Part shown: in pieces, positions 51,051 through 59,688 of the stretch
Position numbering within the stretch: position 1 is the first letter of the stretch
How the letters are laid out: the number at the start of each line of letters is the position of its first letter
NCBI RefSeq assembly: GCF_018614615.1
Contig: NZ_JAGGOK010000020.1
Span: 1-64,000 of the forward strand
Source: Streptomyces sp. ISL-100
GTDB lineage: Bacteria; Actinomycetota; Actinomycetes; Streptomycetales; Streptomycetaceae
DNA length: 64,000 bases
Direction of reading: 5' to 3'
The notes under the pieces: model-generated
Databases searched by the model: none
What the model was told of the DNA's origin: nothing
Seen by the model: only the letters and a program-made list of their open reading frames with translations
Program-made: the position numbers and the translations under genes

Positions 51051-51180
51051 TTTTCGAGGCAAAAGGCGCAGCCTCTCGCGTGGGGCGGACTGCCCGGCAC
51101 GCGACGCTAAGGGCCGGGGCCCCTCACAGTGCGCCCACCTGCCACACCCGCAGGGACTCGCGACTCAGGAGGACCCTTTC

Positions 51181-51594
51181 ATGACCCAGTGGACCCCGAA
51201 GCTCACCAACGTCGACGGCACGGACGGCACGTCCGGCTCCGGCCACTACGTCTCCGCGGGCGGTGCCTGCACGTTCACCGCGATGATCGTCGCCCACAAG
51301 GAGACGACCTCCAGGGACGGCGCGGGCTTCGGCCTGACGCTGCCGGTGCCGGCCAAGAGCGGCGCCCGCCTCACGTTCCAGCTCAGCTACGACGGCCGCG
51401 ATGCTGACCACGGCGTCTGGACCGGTGAGGCGCTGATCTACGCCGGGTCCGATGGCAAGCAGATCGACCGCCTGCGGGTGACCGGTACCTCCAACGGCGC
51501 GGCCCTGCAGAACGTCAACCACGTGTACGGCGACGTGGAGGGCGCGAAGGAGGCGGAGATCATCACCGTCACCGGCTCGTACCCGGTGGCCTGA
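51181..51594 (+). CDS. phage structural-like beta-rich protein
   Basis: The 137-residue protein starts at ATG 51181, with AGGAGG ten bases upstream. MTQWTPKLTNVDG followed by HYVSAGGACTFTAMIVA and LPVPAKSGARLTFQLSY resembles the short domain of Streptomyces phage minor tail or fibre proteins (an xxWTP opening, then a beta sandwich). A Thr/Ser/Gly-rich sequence without helices fits an extracellular or virion fold. It is alone between two terminator-like regions. Confidence 0.55.
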   Translation: MTQWTPKLTNVDGTDGTSGSGHYVSAGGACTFTAMIVAHKETTSRDGAGFGLTLPVPAKSGARLTFQLSYDGRDADHGVWTGEALIYAGSDGKQIDRLRVTGTSNGAALQNVNHVYGDVEGAKEAEIITVTGSYPVA

Positions 51595-51603
51595 GCCAGC
51601 TGT

Positions 51604-51642
51604 AGAAGGGCCGCCGGAACTCTCGGTCCCGGCGGCCCTTCT
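51604..51642. terminator. 14-bp hairpin between convergent genes
   Basis: agaagggccgccgg (51604-51617) pairs perfectly with ccggcggcccttct (51629-51642), and t/a-rich ends flank the stem. It lies between the plus-strand structural-like gene and the minus-strand Cys-rich gene and can serve both. Confidence 0.8.
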
Positions 51643-51655
51643 GCGTTACTGGGGA

Positions 51656-51916
51656 CTACGACCCCTGGCACCCGGGGCAGGTGACACCGCTGGCCAAAAG
51701 GTCCGCGCAGACGACGCACTCCTGGTCGCCATCCCCCGAGGGGCCCACCCCGCTCAGGTCCACCCCGCACAGTGCCCATTCCGGCGCGCAGCAGGAGGTG
51801 TGAGCGATCGCCGGGCCAGCCGAGGCTGCAGGGACGACAACGGGGAGTTCACCGCGGACGCGCGCGACAACGGTTCGTGTGGCCTGGTCGAGAGCTGTGA
51901 GGAACGGGTCCGCCAT
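51656..51916 (-). CDS. 86-aa protein with zinc-ribbon-like Cys
   Basis: The N-terminal half is helical (FLTALDQATRTVVARVRGEL). The C-terminal half has five to seven Cys (TSCCAPEWALCG, then CVVCADLL and CPGC), an arrangement typical of a zinc ribbon. Function unknown. Confidence 0.6.
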   Translation of the reverse strand: MADPFLTALDQATRTVVARVRGELPVVVPAASAGPAIAHTSCCAPEWALCGVDLSGVGPSGDGDQECVVCADLLASGVTCPGCQGS

Positions 51917-51993
51917 GGACCAGGACGCTACCGCAGTTGCCCCCGGCGGCGAACGGGCATCAGCGCTGCATGTAACCGCTACCCTCTGCCTGC

Positions 51994-52326
51994 ATGGAGA
52001 TCCCGGAGCCCACCGGGCCGCCGTACATCCACCCGGACCGTGAGCGCGTGCAGCCGGTCTGCGGGATCTGCCCGGCCACGCGGTACCCGCGCACGGAGTT
52101 CGTGATCTACAGCAGGCCGTCTTGAGAATGCCCGTTCAACCCGGACGACGGGCACCGTTACACCCTCGACGCGGGCGTTCCGGCCTGCGTCCATCCGGAC
52201 AAGATCGGCCTTGCGCCGGACAGGATAGCCCCGCCCCCGCGCCCCGATCCGGTGGCGGCACACTCGGATACTCCGTCTCGTAGAGGTCGGTGGAGGCTGC
52301 CATGGCGCTCCCCGTCGAGTAACTGA
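51994..52326 (+). pseudogene. small Cys-rich gene interrupted by an in-frame TGA
   Basis: ATG 51994 encodes MEIPEPTGPPYIHPDRERVQ and CGICPATRYPRTEF, then hits TGA at 52123-52125. The same frame continues with normal composition (ECPFNPDDGHRYTLDAG, PACVHPDKIGL) to TGA 52324-52326. The continuation of Cys, His and Pro/Asp-rich protein-like sequence suggests a nonsense mutation, or a sequencing error, in a gene of about 109 codons. Confidence 0.5.
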
Positions 52327-52376
52327 ACATCGCTGTTCGAGTGTTGTGGGACGAGGACTGGGGGATGATCGGCGGC

Positions 52377-53048
52377 ATGACCACCCCCGTGTTGATGTCG
52401 GACCCCAAGGTTGCGGTTGTCCCTGTCGCTGAGTGCGGCGAGCGCCTGGTCGACGTTCGTGCAGGCGGCGCGCTGCTGGTCGATACGCGCAAGCAAGATC
52501 CGGCCGACGCGTTCGCCTACCTGCGTGAGGGCGTGCTCGCGCGGGTGCTGCACGCCCAGGAGCTGCTGCCGCGAGGGCTGCGGTTGTTGTTCGTCGAGGG
52601 ATACCGGCCCCTGTCTCTCCAGCGTGCGTACTTCGTGGAGTACGCGGAGCAACTGCGAGCCCTCTACCCGGAATGGCCCGATGAGCAGATCCACGCGGCG
52701 GCGAGCCGGTACGTGTCCCCACCGGAAATCGCACCGCACAGCGCAGGAGCCGCGATCGACCTCACGCTCGCGGATGAGGACGGTCGAGAACTCGACCTGG
52801 GCACGCGGATGAACGCAGACCCCGAGGAGAGCGACGGCGCCTGCTTCACCGACGCCACCAACATCAGCGAGAACGCCCGCGCCAACCGGGAACTGCTCGG
52901 CTCGGTCCTCACGGCCGCGGGCCTTGTGAACTATGGATTCGAGTGGTGGCACTACTCGTTCGGGGACCGCTACTGGGCTCTCGCCAAGGGTGAGGGCGCC
53001 GCACTGTACGGGCCGAAGGAACTCGACGAGCCCCACCTCGTACGCTAG
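52377..53048 (+). CDS. VanX-like D-Ala-D-Ala dipeptidase (peptidase M15)
   Basis: The 223-residue protein starts at ATG 52377. It has the zinc and catalytic residues of VanX/DdpX: His121 and Asp128 in PHSAGAAIDLTL, Glu189 and His192 in FEWWHYSFGD, and Arg77 in EGYRPLS. It would cleave D-Ala-D-Ala or a related bond in cell-wall precursors. In the phage setting it could be a cell-wall-acting lysis or entry enzyme, but no holin is adjacent and no signal peptide is seen. Convergent with the terminase gene; their stops overlap. Confidence 0.88.
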   Translation: MTTPVLMSDPKVAVVPVAECGERLVDVRAGGALLVDTRKQDPADAFAYLREGVLARVLHAQELLPRGLRLLFVEGYRPLSLQRAYFVEYAEQLRALYPEWPDEQIHAAASRYVSPPEIAPHSAGAAIDLTLADEDGRELDLGTRMNADPEESDGACFTDATNISENARANRELLGSVLTAAGLVNYGFEWWHYSFGDRYWALAKGEGAALYGPKELDEPHLVR

Positions 53049-54838
53049 TTGAGCAGGCCCCGGCGACGCGGCTTGTTCAAGGGCTCGGGCTCGTACAAGG
53101 CCAAGAGCACGGCTTCGGCGCGGTCCGGCGACTTCATGCCGCGGGCCTTCATCGCCTTCTTGCTCTCGATCTGGGTGTAGCCACTCGTCGTGGACAGCAG
53201 TTTTGGCGTGGAGAGCTGCGCGGCCGCCTTCTTGTCGACGTGCAGGCGCAGCCGCCCCCGGCCGGATGACGGGTTGGGCTGGAGCAGCGACCTGGTGGCC
53301 AGCCACATCTCGTCGCGCTTGCGCCACGGCCGCATGACGGCACCCGGGTCATCCTGGCTCGGGGACTCCGAGACCATGACGCCGACGATCTGCGCTTGGT
53401 GCCGGCCGGTCTCCGCCCACCGCTCCAGCATGGAGACCACGCCGTGGCCGATGCCGTTCTGGTCGACCTTGACGCGGACCGGGTGCGGGGAGTTCAGGGC
53501 GTCGGCCAGGCGCTGCGCAGCGTGGATCTCCTCGAGTACCTTCTCGGCGACGGTGACCTGGCTGTCGTTCGCGGCGCCGGCGGAGGCGTGCCGGAACTCG
53601 ACCGCGTCGCCGACCGTGCGGTACACGGTGAATTCGTCGCCCCCGTCGGCGGCGATGTCCACGCCGAGGCGGACCCAGGCCCCGTCACGGACGGTGTGCT
53701 GGGCGCTCTCGCCGTCGAGGCCGAGGTCGCACAGCCGGTGCCAGCCGTCTCCGGTCGGGTCCTCGTAGGACATGGCGCCATCGACCCAGGTCGGGGGGAT
53801 GGCGATGCCACCGCCTCCTTTGGGGAATCGGGCGAACACCTTGGCGATCACGTACGGGTGGTCTTCGCCGTACGACCGGATGGTGCGGTCCACCCAGTCT
53901 TGGTCAGGCATGTGGTCGGCGAGAGAGTGCCGGGCGACGCCTGCGGGGCAGTCCGTGCAGTACGGGGCGTGCTCTCCGGTGATCGCTGGGGAGTCGAGCG
54001 AGGAGATCGGGATGGTGACGGTGGTCGGTTCGCCGACGTCGTCGCCCTCGATGCACAGCTCCTCGAACCAGCTCGCCGGATCGTCCATCGCCGGGTTGCC
54101 GATCGCCAACATCGCGGCGTGCCCGCCGGTGAGCAAGTTGTTGGTGCCGTGGCCGATCATCGGGGCGATACCGCCCGCCTCGTCGACGATGAGCAGCAGG
54201 TGGGGCATGTGAATGCCCTGCATCGCCGCCTCGTCGTTGGCGGGAGCGGAGAACCCGTACGCGGCGACAAAGTCGTTGCCGTAGGGGTCGGGCATTTTGT
54301 ACTGGACGGTGTCGCAGTACCCGGGCAGGCCGGCACGGGGGACGACCTTGCGAATGTGCGGCCAGAGCTGGCGTTGCACCTGCCGGAACCGCGTCGCTGT
54401 GGTGATGGCCAACGCCGTGCCGACGGGATAGACGTTGGTGAACCAGACGGCGGCGCGGGCGGCCAAGTGCGTCTTGCCGACGCCGAATCCGGCCGGGACG
54501 GCGACGCGCTTGTGATCAACGAGCGCGTCGAGAACGGCTCGTTGCTTGGACCACAGGCTCTCGCCGAGGACGTCCTCGACGAACCCGGACGGGGAGTCTC
54601 GCCACAGCCCGTACAGGGAGCCGGTGGCCCTTTCGACTTCCGTCATGATGACGGCGCGTTCGCGGGGCGTGAAGTGCTGCTTGAAGGCGTTGCGGCGCTC
54701 GGTGGGCGGCAGTCGCAAAAGCCGATCGGCGATGTCGGCGCCGTCGCGGGAGATGACGCCAGGGCGGGCGTGCTGCAGCTTGGACGCCGAGGGGGCCACG
54801 CGGGTGCGTGTCGGCTGCTCAGGCTGCTTACGGGACAT
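53045..54838 (-). CDS. terL: phage terminase large subunit
   Basis: The 597-residue protein is taken from ATG 54838 (MSRKQPEQP); an upstream extension is possible and no strong ribosome site decides it. Seen: ATPase Walker A AGFGVGKTHLAA (about 114), Walker B LLLIVDEAGGI (about 215), and the RNase-H-like nuclease region beginning LGVDIAADGGDEF (about 395) with Asp residues. TerL packages DNA into heads and cuts it. It is 32 kb from the portal gene and no small terminase is evident next to it, a split layout unlike normal phage operons. Confidence 0.9.
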   Translation of the reverse strand: MSRKQPEQPTRTRVAPSASKLQHARPGVISRDGADIADRLLRLPPTERRNAFKQHFTPRERAVIMTEVERATGSLYGLWRDSPSGFVEDVLGESLWSKQRAVLDALVDHKRVAVPAGFGVGKTHLAARAAVWFTNVYPVGTALAITTATRFRQVQRQLWPHIRKVVPRAGLPGYCDTVQYKMPDPYGNDFVAAYGFSAPANDEAAMQGIHMPHLLLIVDEAGGIAPMIGHGTNNLLTGGHAAMLAIGNPAMDDPASWFEELCIEGDDVGEPTTVTIPISSLDSPAITGEHAPYCTDCPAGVARHSLADHMPDQDWVDRTIRSYGEDHPYVIAKVFARFPKGGGGIAIPPTWVDGAMSYEDPTGDGWHRLCDLGLDGESAQHTVRDGAWVRLGVDIAADGGDEFTVYRTVGDAVEFRHASAGAANDSQVTVAEKVLEEIHAAQRLADALNSPHPVRVKVDQNGIGHGVVSMLERWAETGRHQAQIVGVMVSESPSQDDPGAVMRPWRKRDEMWLATRSLLQPNPSSGRGRLRLHVDKKAAAQLSTPKLLSTTSGYTQIESKKAMKARGMKSPDRAEAVLLALYEPEPLNKPRRRGLLN

Positions 54839-55078
54839 GATCAGGACGCTGCCGCTCGGGCCGGGTTTGTGTCGCGGTCTGGCCGGGGGCCCATGCCCTG
54901 ACACCCCGACCAAACCGCGTGTTCCGGCGCGCCATGACGAACACGGCCAACCCTGGTGGCCTTTGCGCCGGAAGCTCTTTCGCTCAAGGCCCGCGCGATG
55001 GGGGGTGGGGTCGCGCGGGCCTCGGCACCATGTAGTACGTCGGAAGTCAGATCTTGTTACACCTGGCTTCGGGGCAAG

Positions 55079-55240
55079 TCAGATGCCGTCGTAGATGCCG
55101 CCGCACCCGGTGCATTCCCATGCCGAGCCGACGCTGTCCCCGCCGTGGTACTCGTGCACGGGGCGGAAGAACGACTCGCCGCAACCGCAGGTGTCGGGTG
55201 GCCGCTTGAGTACGTAGCCGTCGACGTAGAGCTCGCCCAT
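55079..55240 (-). CDS. 53-aa zinc-knuckle-like protein
   Basis: ATG 55240 overlaps the upstream stop (TGATG); TGA is at 55081-55079. The protein has CGCG (18-21) and CTGCG (43-47), a four-Cys arrangement typical of small zinc proteins, with aromatic core residues (FFRPVHEY). Coupled to the 84-aa gene upstream. Confidence 0.65.
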   Translation of the reverse strand: MGELYVDGYVLKRPPDTCGCGESFFRPVHEYHGGDSVGSAWECTGCGGIYDGI

Positions 55241-55491
55241 CACGGCCGCGCGAAGTCGTCAGCGTCCGCGGGGGTCGGGCTGTCGGCGATGCCGCCCAGG
55301 AGCACAGCGTGCTCGTCGTTGGCCCGGCGTACCGCTTCGAGGATGATCCGGGCTTCGGCGACGGCGACGCCGAGTTCATCGGCCTTCAGCCGGTACCAGG
55401 GAGTGGTCTCGGCGCCGGCGGCGGCCAGGGCCTCGCGGCGGGTCTCGTAGTAGTGGCGGGCCAGGGGAAGGAGGCCGGGCATGGTCGTCAT
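55240..55491 (-). CDS. unknown 83-aa helical protein
   Basis: ATG 55491 is chosen (MTTMPGLLP); ATG 55497 is also possible. The protein is helical (LARHYYETRREALAAAGAET, EARIILEAVRRANDEHAVLL). No domain is recognised. Its stop overlaps the 53-aa gene. Confidence 0.6.
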   Translation of the reverse strand: MTTMPGLLPLARHYYETRREALAAAGAETTPWYRLKADELGVAVAEARIILEAVRRANDEHAVLLGGIADSPTPADADDFARP

Positions 55492-55549
55492 GTGCAAGGG
55501 AACGCCGCCCTGCCGGATTGTGTGACAGGGCGGCGCTCAGAGACGTCTG

Positions 55550-56233
55550 CTACTGCTTCGAGGCGGCCTGTTCGGCAGGGGCCGTCACGGTGGCGGCCTT
55601 GCCGTCCTGAAGCTGCTGAAGACGCTTCAGCGTTGCGGTGAGCATGGCCTGCGCACCCGAGGGGTCGTCACCCGTGCCGCCCTCGATCTTCACCCGGATG
55701 TTGGCCTTGCCCGAGCGAGCGAATCCGTAGACGGTGTCCTCGCTGGCACCGGGGTTGATGACGAGCGTGCTTTCTTCCCCCACCGGCGACTTGGGGGCCT
55801 GCTCCTTGCTCGTCTCGGTGCCCTTCCAGGTCGCGTAAGCGCTGTGTGCGTCCTTGGCCGAGTCGAAGAGGCAGATGTGCACGAAGGCCATGTTGACCGT
55901 GGAGCCGTTGTATTCGTACGAAGCGTCACCGCCGCGGACCCAGCCTGCCGGAGTGGAGTCGTCCTCCGAGCGGTTGCAGTACGTCCCCTCCGTCACCGAC
56001 TTGTCGCCGTGCAAGGACCATCCCGGAAGCGTCTCACCGTCGCCGAGCAGGGCCTGTGTGAGGTCTGCTTGAGCGAGTTCCTTCGTGATCGGCTTGGGGG
56101 CAGGAGCAGAAATCGGCTTGTCCGCCTTCTGCGCGCCGGAGTCGGAGGTCGGCCCCTCGCTGCTGGAGGAGCAGGCGGTGAGCGCGGTGAACCCGACAAG
56201 GGCAGTTGCGAGGGCGACGCGTGCACGTGACAT
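55550..56233 (-). CDS. putative lipoprotein, 227 aa
   Basis: A signal peptide ends in the lipobox LTACSSS (Cys about 21), followed by a Ser/Pro/Lys-rich linker and a folded domain with one Cys pair candidate (GTYCNR, HICLFD). It resembles Streptomyces surface lipoproteins of unknown role. The start ATG 56233 gives a proper basic n-region. Confidence 0.75.
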   Translation of the reverse strand: MSRARVALATALVGFTALTACSSSSEGPTSDSGAQKADKPISAPAPKPITKELAQADLTQALLGDGETLPGWSLHGDKSVTEGTYCNRSEDDSTPAGWVRGGDASYEYNGSTVNMAFVHICLFDSAKDAHSAYATWKGTETSKEQAPKSPVGEESTLVINPGASEDTVYGFARSGKANIRVKIEGGTGDDPSGAQAMLTATLKRLQQLQDGKAATVTAPAEQAASKQ

Positions 56234-56418
56234 GCACAGAGCCTATCCACTGGTGATCATCGCGCGGTGGGGCGTTTCACCGTTCGAGCCAGCTCTCCAA
56301 GGGACAGCCGACGGTGTCTGAGCGAAGCGAAGGCACCGTAATTACTTGATGGTCATGCTTGATGTTCTTACTAAAGGGGCCTGACCTGCCGGAACCCGGA
56401 GCACCGGAAGCCGGATTC

Positions 56419-56473
56419 ACCGGCGCCGGGTTTTCAGGCCCCGGCTACCGGCGACTGAAAACCCGGCCCCGGT
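56419..56473 (-). terminator. 19-bp imperfect inverted repeat
   Basis: accggcgccgggttttcag (56419-56437) and ctgaaaacccggccccggt (56455-56473) match at 18 of 19 positions around a 17-base loop. Located right after the 56504 gene on the minus strand; a T-run on that strand supports termination. The rest of the 270-base gap has AT-rich stretches (near 56340) but no gene. Confidence 0.6.
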
Positions 56474-56503
56474 GATGCTGCAGGGCCGGGCTCGGGGCGG
56501 GGG

Positions 56504-57109
56504 TCAGTAGCCGCGGCGCTTCTTCGCTCGCGTCTTGAGGTTCCGTACGTACGCCGGGGTGAGGTCATCGCCCATCTCCGCGATCTTGGTGGTGCTCCAC
56601 CCGTAGGGCTCCTCGGTCAGGGCGAGCGTGGCGTCATACAGGAACGGCATCGCGGCTTTCCGGCGGGCGCCGGCGACCGACACCGTGGCGGACAGGGACG
56701 AAAGCCGGTCCGCGGCGTCCTCGATGTGCTCGACCCCGGCCTCCTTGGCGGCCGCTCGGCGCTCCTCGGACGTCATGCGGGCGTTGAGGTCGCCGTTGGG
56801 GTTGATCGTCGTCTTCTTGTCGCCGTGCAGCGCGACGCGGCGCATCTCGTTGTACGCGTTGGGCAGGATACCGAGGACCTTGTCCAGGCCGCGGACGCCG
56901 TCGTAGAACCACAGGCTCATGGCGGCCTGGTTGCGCTCCTCAGCGTGCGCGGCGATCTCGAGGTCGGCCTGCTGCACGATCTCGCAGGCCCGCTTGAACC
57001 GGTCGTCGGGCCGGGCGATGGCGCCCAGCTCGTCCTTGACCTGGCGCTCGGCGTCGGCGCGGAGGGTCTTGTGCTCGGGGATGGTGAGGTTGTGGTGCGC
57101 AGCGGGCAT
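56504..57109 (-). CDS. unknown 201-aa protein with C-terminal basic HTH-like end
   Basis: ATG 57109 is chosen with CGGAGG eight bases upstream. The helical protein ends in STTKIAEMGDDLTPAYVRNL followed by KTRAKKRRGY, which looks like a DNA-binding helix-turn-helix with basic tail. It is in the terminase-side region, but I cannot show it is the small terminase. Confidence 0.55.
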   Translation of the reverse strand: MPAAHHNLTIPEHKTLRADAERQVKDELGAIARPDDRFKRACEIVQQADLEIAAHAEERNQAAMSLWFYDGVRGLDKVLGILPNAYNEMRRVALHGDKKTTINPNGDLNARMTSEERRAAAKEAGVEHIEDAADRLSSLSATVSVAGARRKAAMPFLYDATLALTEEPYGWSTTKIAEMGDDLTPAYVRNLKTRAKKRRGY

Positions 57110-57210
57110 GACTGGCCTCCGGGGCTCGGGCACCGCGCTGGTGCCGGCGAAGGCTGGGGCAACCCCATGCCGAAGAACGCCGAAATAGTACAGCGCGGTG
57201 CGTCGGCTTG

Positions 57211-58044
57211 TCATGATGGGCGTGCCGCACCCCTCCTGAGCAGGGCAAATCCGAAACGGCCGACAAGGAAAATTCGCCCATGGACGTTCGCTGGAATAGC
57301 TGGATCGCGGCCGGCCGGTGCGTCGGTGAAGACGATCCGGCCGACCTCCGTACGCGGCACGGAGCCGGGGCGCAGAAAGCCGAGCCCCACGAGACGCCTC
57401 ACCGCCACCACCGCAGCCGGGCAAGACCGCGGCGCGGGCGTGGGAGCGGCTGGAACTCCTCGCTCTCCGTCTTCCACCGGTCGTCCTTCCGGGCCCTGTG
57501 CTCGGCGCGAGAGCACAGGGCAAACACGGCCCAGGTCCGGCGGCCGAAGGTGATGGCGGGCCCGCCGACCCCGTACGGCCGCTCGTTGCTGCTGTAGGTG
57601 TAGCCGATCGCGAACCACACCCCCGGGGTGCTCGTGGTCCAGGTCCCGGCCGTCCACCGGCCCAAGTCGACGAACCCCGGCGCCTCCCGCTTCATCGCCC
57701 CGCCAAACGACCGCGGTCCGCTTACCGTCCGCTGTGAGCCGGTACGTCTGCCCGTCGGCGTACTCGACCCCGACCTCGTCCGGGACCTGCGGGCGACGCA
57801 CCTTCCACCCGGCCTCGTACGACGGTTTCGGGTTGTCCTCGAACCAGCCGTTGCACAGCTCGCAGGCCAGCAGCAGGTTGTGCGCCTGGTTGATCCACGG
57901 CTCCCGCGCCCCGCCCATGCCGCGGTTGACGCGGTGGTGGATGGTCAGCCGGTGCAGGGTGCCGCAGCGCACGCACCGCCCGCCGTCTCGCTGGTAGACG
58001 AGGTCCTTGACCGGGTCGGTGGGGCCGGTACGTCGTCGGGCCAC
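57211..58044 (-). CDS. HNH endonuclease with uncertain C-terminus
   Basis: GTG 58044. The HNH core is at about residues 15-75: GGRCVRCGTLHRLTIHHRVN, then NLLLACELCNGWF, giving two Cys pairs and the HH catalytic site. After about residue 115 (near 57695) the frame runs open to 57211 but loses protein character (Arg- and Pro-rich), while another frame (57399-57695) takes over. The native protein probably ended near 57690. The nuclease target is unknown; such proteins sit near terminase genes in many phages. Confidence 0.75.
   Translation of the reverse strand: MARRRTGPTDPVKDLVYQRDGGRCVRCGTLHRLTIHHRVNRGMGGAREPWINQAHNLLLACELCNGWFEDNPKPSYEAGWKVRRPQVPDEVGVEYADGQTYRLTADGKRTAVVWRGDEAGGAGVRRLGPVDGRDLDHEHPGGVVRDRLHLQQQRAAVRGRRARHHLRPPDLGRVCPVLSRRAQGPEGRPVEDGERGVPAAPTPAPRSCPAAVVAVRRLVGLGFLRPGSVPRTEVGRIVFTDAPAGRDPAIPANVHGRIFLVGRFGFALLRRGAARPS
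57399..57695 (-). CDS. 98-aa protein overlapping the HNH frame tail
   Basis: ATG 57695 with GGCGGGG upstream opens a frame with a convincing globular sequence rich in Trp, Tyr and Gly (LGRWTAGTWTTSTPGVWFAI, then TYSSNERPYGVGGPAITFG). It overlaps the low-information end of the HNH frame completely. A GC3 comparison would settle which frame is real. Function unknown. Confidence 0.55.
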   Translation of the reverse strand: MKREAPGFVDLGRWTAGTWTTSTPGVWFAIGYTYSSNERPYGVGGPAITFGRRTWAVFALCSRAEHRARKDDRWKTESEEFQPLPRPRRGLARLRWWR

Positions 58045-58134
58045 GATCGTCTCCGTCCTGCCCGGCCGCCAGGCCGCGGGTGCGGGCCGGGGGTGCGGCG
58101 GGGCGAGGACGAGAGAGTGGACGGCGGCCGTGCC

Positions 58135-58554
58135 TTACGTCGCGCGCTCCGGGGCCCGCGACCCGGCGGCGACGCACCCCGGGCAGGGTTCGCTGTGGTG
58201 CTCGTCGACGTCCTGGTCGTCGCGGCGGGTGGCGTAGGTGAGATCGAGCGTGATGCGAGGCACGGACAGCTCCACTCCGCGCACCACCGGCGGCATCTCC
58301 GGGCAGTAGCCCCACCTGCTGAAGCCGTTGCCGTCGATGACGGCGCGCACGACACGCTTCCACAGGCCCGGCGGCCGGCCGCCCGCTGGCCCGTAGTACT
58401 CGTCGCGGCTCTGGACGACCAGGACGGCGGACAGCCGCACGGGCAGGCCGACCGTGTGCCAGGAGCGGATCTTGACGCCGTCGCCGTTGTCCGGGGACTG
58501 GAAGAAGACGGAGACGCCGGGCACCCATCGCAGCGGGTAGTAGTTGATGTCCAT
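58135..58554 (-). CDS. unknown 139-aa protein
   Basis: MDINYYPLRWVPGVSVFFQS and SAVLVVQSRDEYYGPAGG suggest a beta-rich fold; the C-terminus holds PCPGC. No family is recognised. It lies on the minus strand with the other unknown genes at 58-60 kb. Confidence 0.6.
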   Translation of the reverse strand: MDINYYPLRWVPGVSVFFQSPDNGDGVKIRSWHTVGLPVRLSAVLVVQSRDEYYGPAGGRPPGLWKRVVRAVIDGNGFSRWGYCPEMPPVVRGVELSVPRITLDLTYATRRDDQDVDEHHSEPCPGCVAAGSRAPERAT

Positions 58555-58581
58555 GAGCGCGGACCGTACGAACCGGCGCGG

Positions 58582-59067
58582 TCAGTGTCGCGTCGCACTG
58601 GAGTCGTGCTCGGCGAAGGCGCGCTCAAGGGCGTCAAGGACTGCGGCCGCGTCCGGGATAGGCGCGAACGAGATGACGACCTGCCCGGTCCCGGGCGTGC
58701 CGAGGGTGAACTCGAACTGCGCGGCCGACGTCTCGCACTCGTACACGTAGGTGCCCGGCGGGGCCTCGCTCAACGGCCCGTCCGCGTAGTCCAGGTACGG
58801 GAGACGGATCTCGTCGACGGCGCGCGCGATCACCTCGTTGGGGATCTGCCCGAACTCGACGTTGGCGCGGCCCTCGTCGTCGACGCAGACACGGCCGGCG
58901 CCGCGCCCGTCGGTGTCGTACTCCAGGCGGATGTCGTCACAGCCGACGTAGCGCGGACAGTCTTCAAGGTGGGGGAAGGCGGTCTTCAGCGCGGCGACGG
59001 CCGCGGCCTGCGTCTCGTGCCAGTGCTGCTCCCAGGTGTCGATGGCCTGGAGGAGGGCGGACTGCAT
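58582..59067 (-). CDS. unknown 161-aa acidic protein
   Basis: Mixed alpha/beta, acidic (LEDCPRYVGCDDIRLEYDTD; FGQIPNEVIARAVDEIRLPY; APIPDAAAVLDALERAFAEH). No domain is recognised. ATG 59067 is the start. Confidence 0.6.
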   Translation of the reverse strand: MQSALLQAIDTWEQHWHETQAAAVAALKTAFPHLEDCPRYVGCDDIRLEYDTDGRGAGRVCVDDEGRANVEFGQIPNEVIARAVDEIRLPYLDYADGPLSEAPPGTYVYECETSAAQFEFTLGTPGTGQVVISFAPIPDAAAVLDALERAFAEHDSSATRH

Positions 59068-59163
59068 GTGGTGGTGCTCCGTTCGGTCGCCGGGCAGCAG
59101 CCGCGGTGGCGGCCGTGGACCCGGCAGGGGTGATGCAACGGAGCAGCATCCGCACCGAGGGCG

Positions 59164-59688
59164 CTAGCGTCGCGCTGACCAGCGGGTACGTGCGGGCATG
59201 TGCTGTTCGTGAACGGCGCCCATCAGGTCCATCAGGAAGCTGGACGCCCCACCGGGGTCGCCGATATCGACGGCCTTGAGTGCCCTGGCCGCGGCCTCCC
59301 GCACAGGGGCGTCGAGGCGTTCCGCTGCGGCCTGCTGGTACGCGACCCAGCGCAGCTCGGCCACCTCCTCATCGGTGACCGCTCCGCTCCCGGTCCGGGG
59401 GAAAGCGGCGCGGTGGTAGCAGGCGACGGCGATGAGGGCACCCTGGGCCAGCGCGGCACCGAAGCCGTTGCGCTTCGCTTCGGCCTGCTGCTGGCGGATC
59501 TGGCGGAGCCGGACGAACGCGGCGCCCCCAGTCCCGATGGCGCAGCACACGGCTGCGGTGAGCGTGCTCGTCACGTCCCGGGTGGTGAGGTAGCCGACTC
59601 CGGCACCGAATATGAGCCCGGCGAGCGCCATGACGGCGACAACGGGGCGAACGTCCTTCCACATGCCATGCAGTGTCTCAACCAGCAC
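59164..59688 (-). CDS. 174-aa protein with two N-terminal membrane segments
   Basis: GTG 59688 is chosen because it overlaps the preceding stop by 11 bases. Two hydrophobic spans (about 13-32 VAVMALAGLIFGAGVGYLTT and 40-58) are followed by a cytoplasmic helical domain. Function unknown. Confidence 0.6.
   Translation of the reverse strand: MLVETLHGMWKDVRPVVAVMALAGLIFGAGVGYLTTRDVTSTLTAAVCCAIGTGGAAFVRLRQIRQQQAEAKRNGFGAALAQGALIAVACYHRAAFPRTGSGAVTDEEVAELRWVAYQQAAAERLDAPVREAAARALKAVDIGDPGGASSFLMDLMGAVHEQHMPARTRWSARR

Noticed and set aside
53396..54901. 501-codon plus-strand frame over the terminase gene
   Set aside because: It is the shadow of the terminase large subunit and has no domain motifs.
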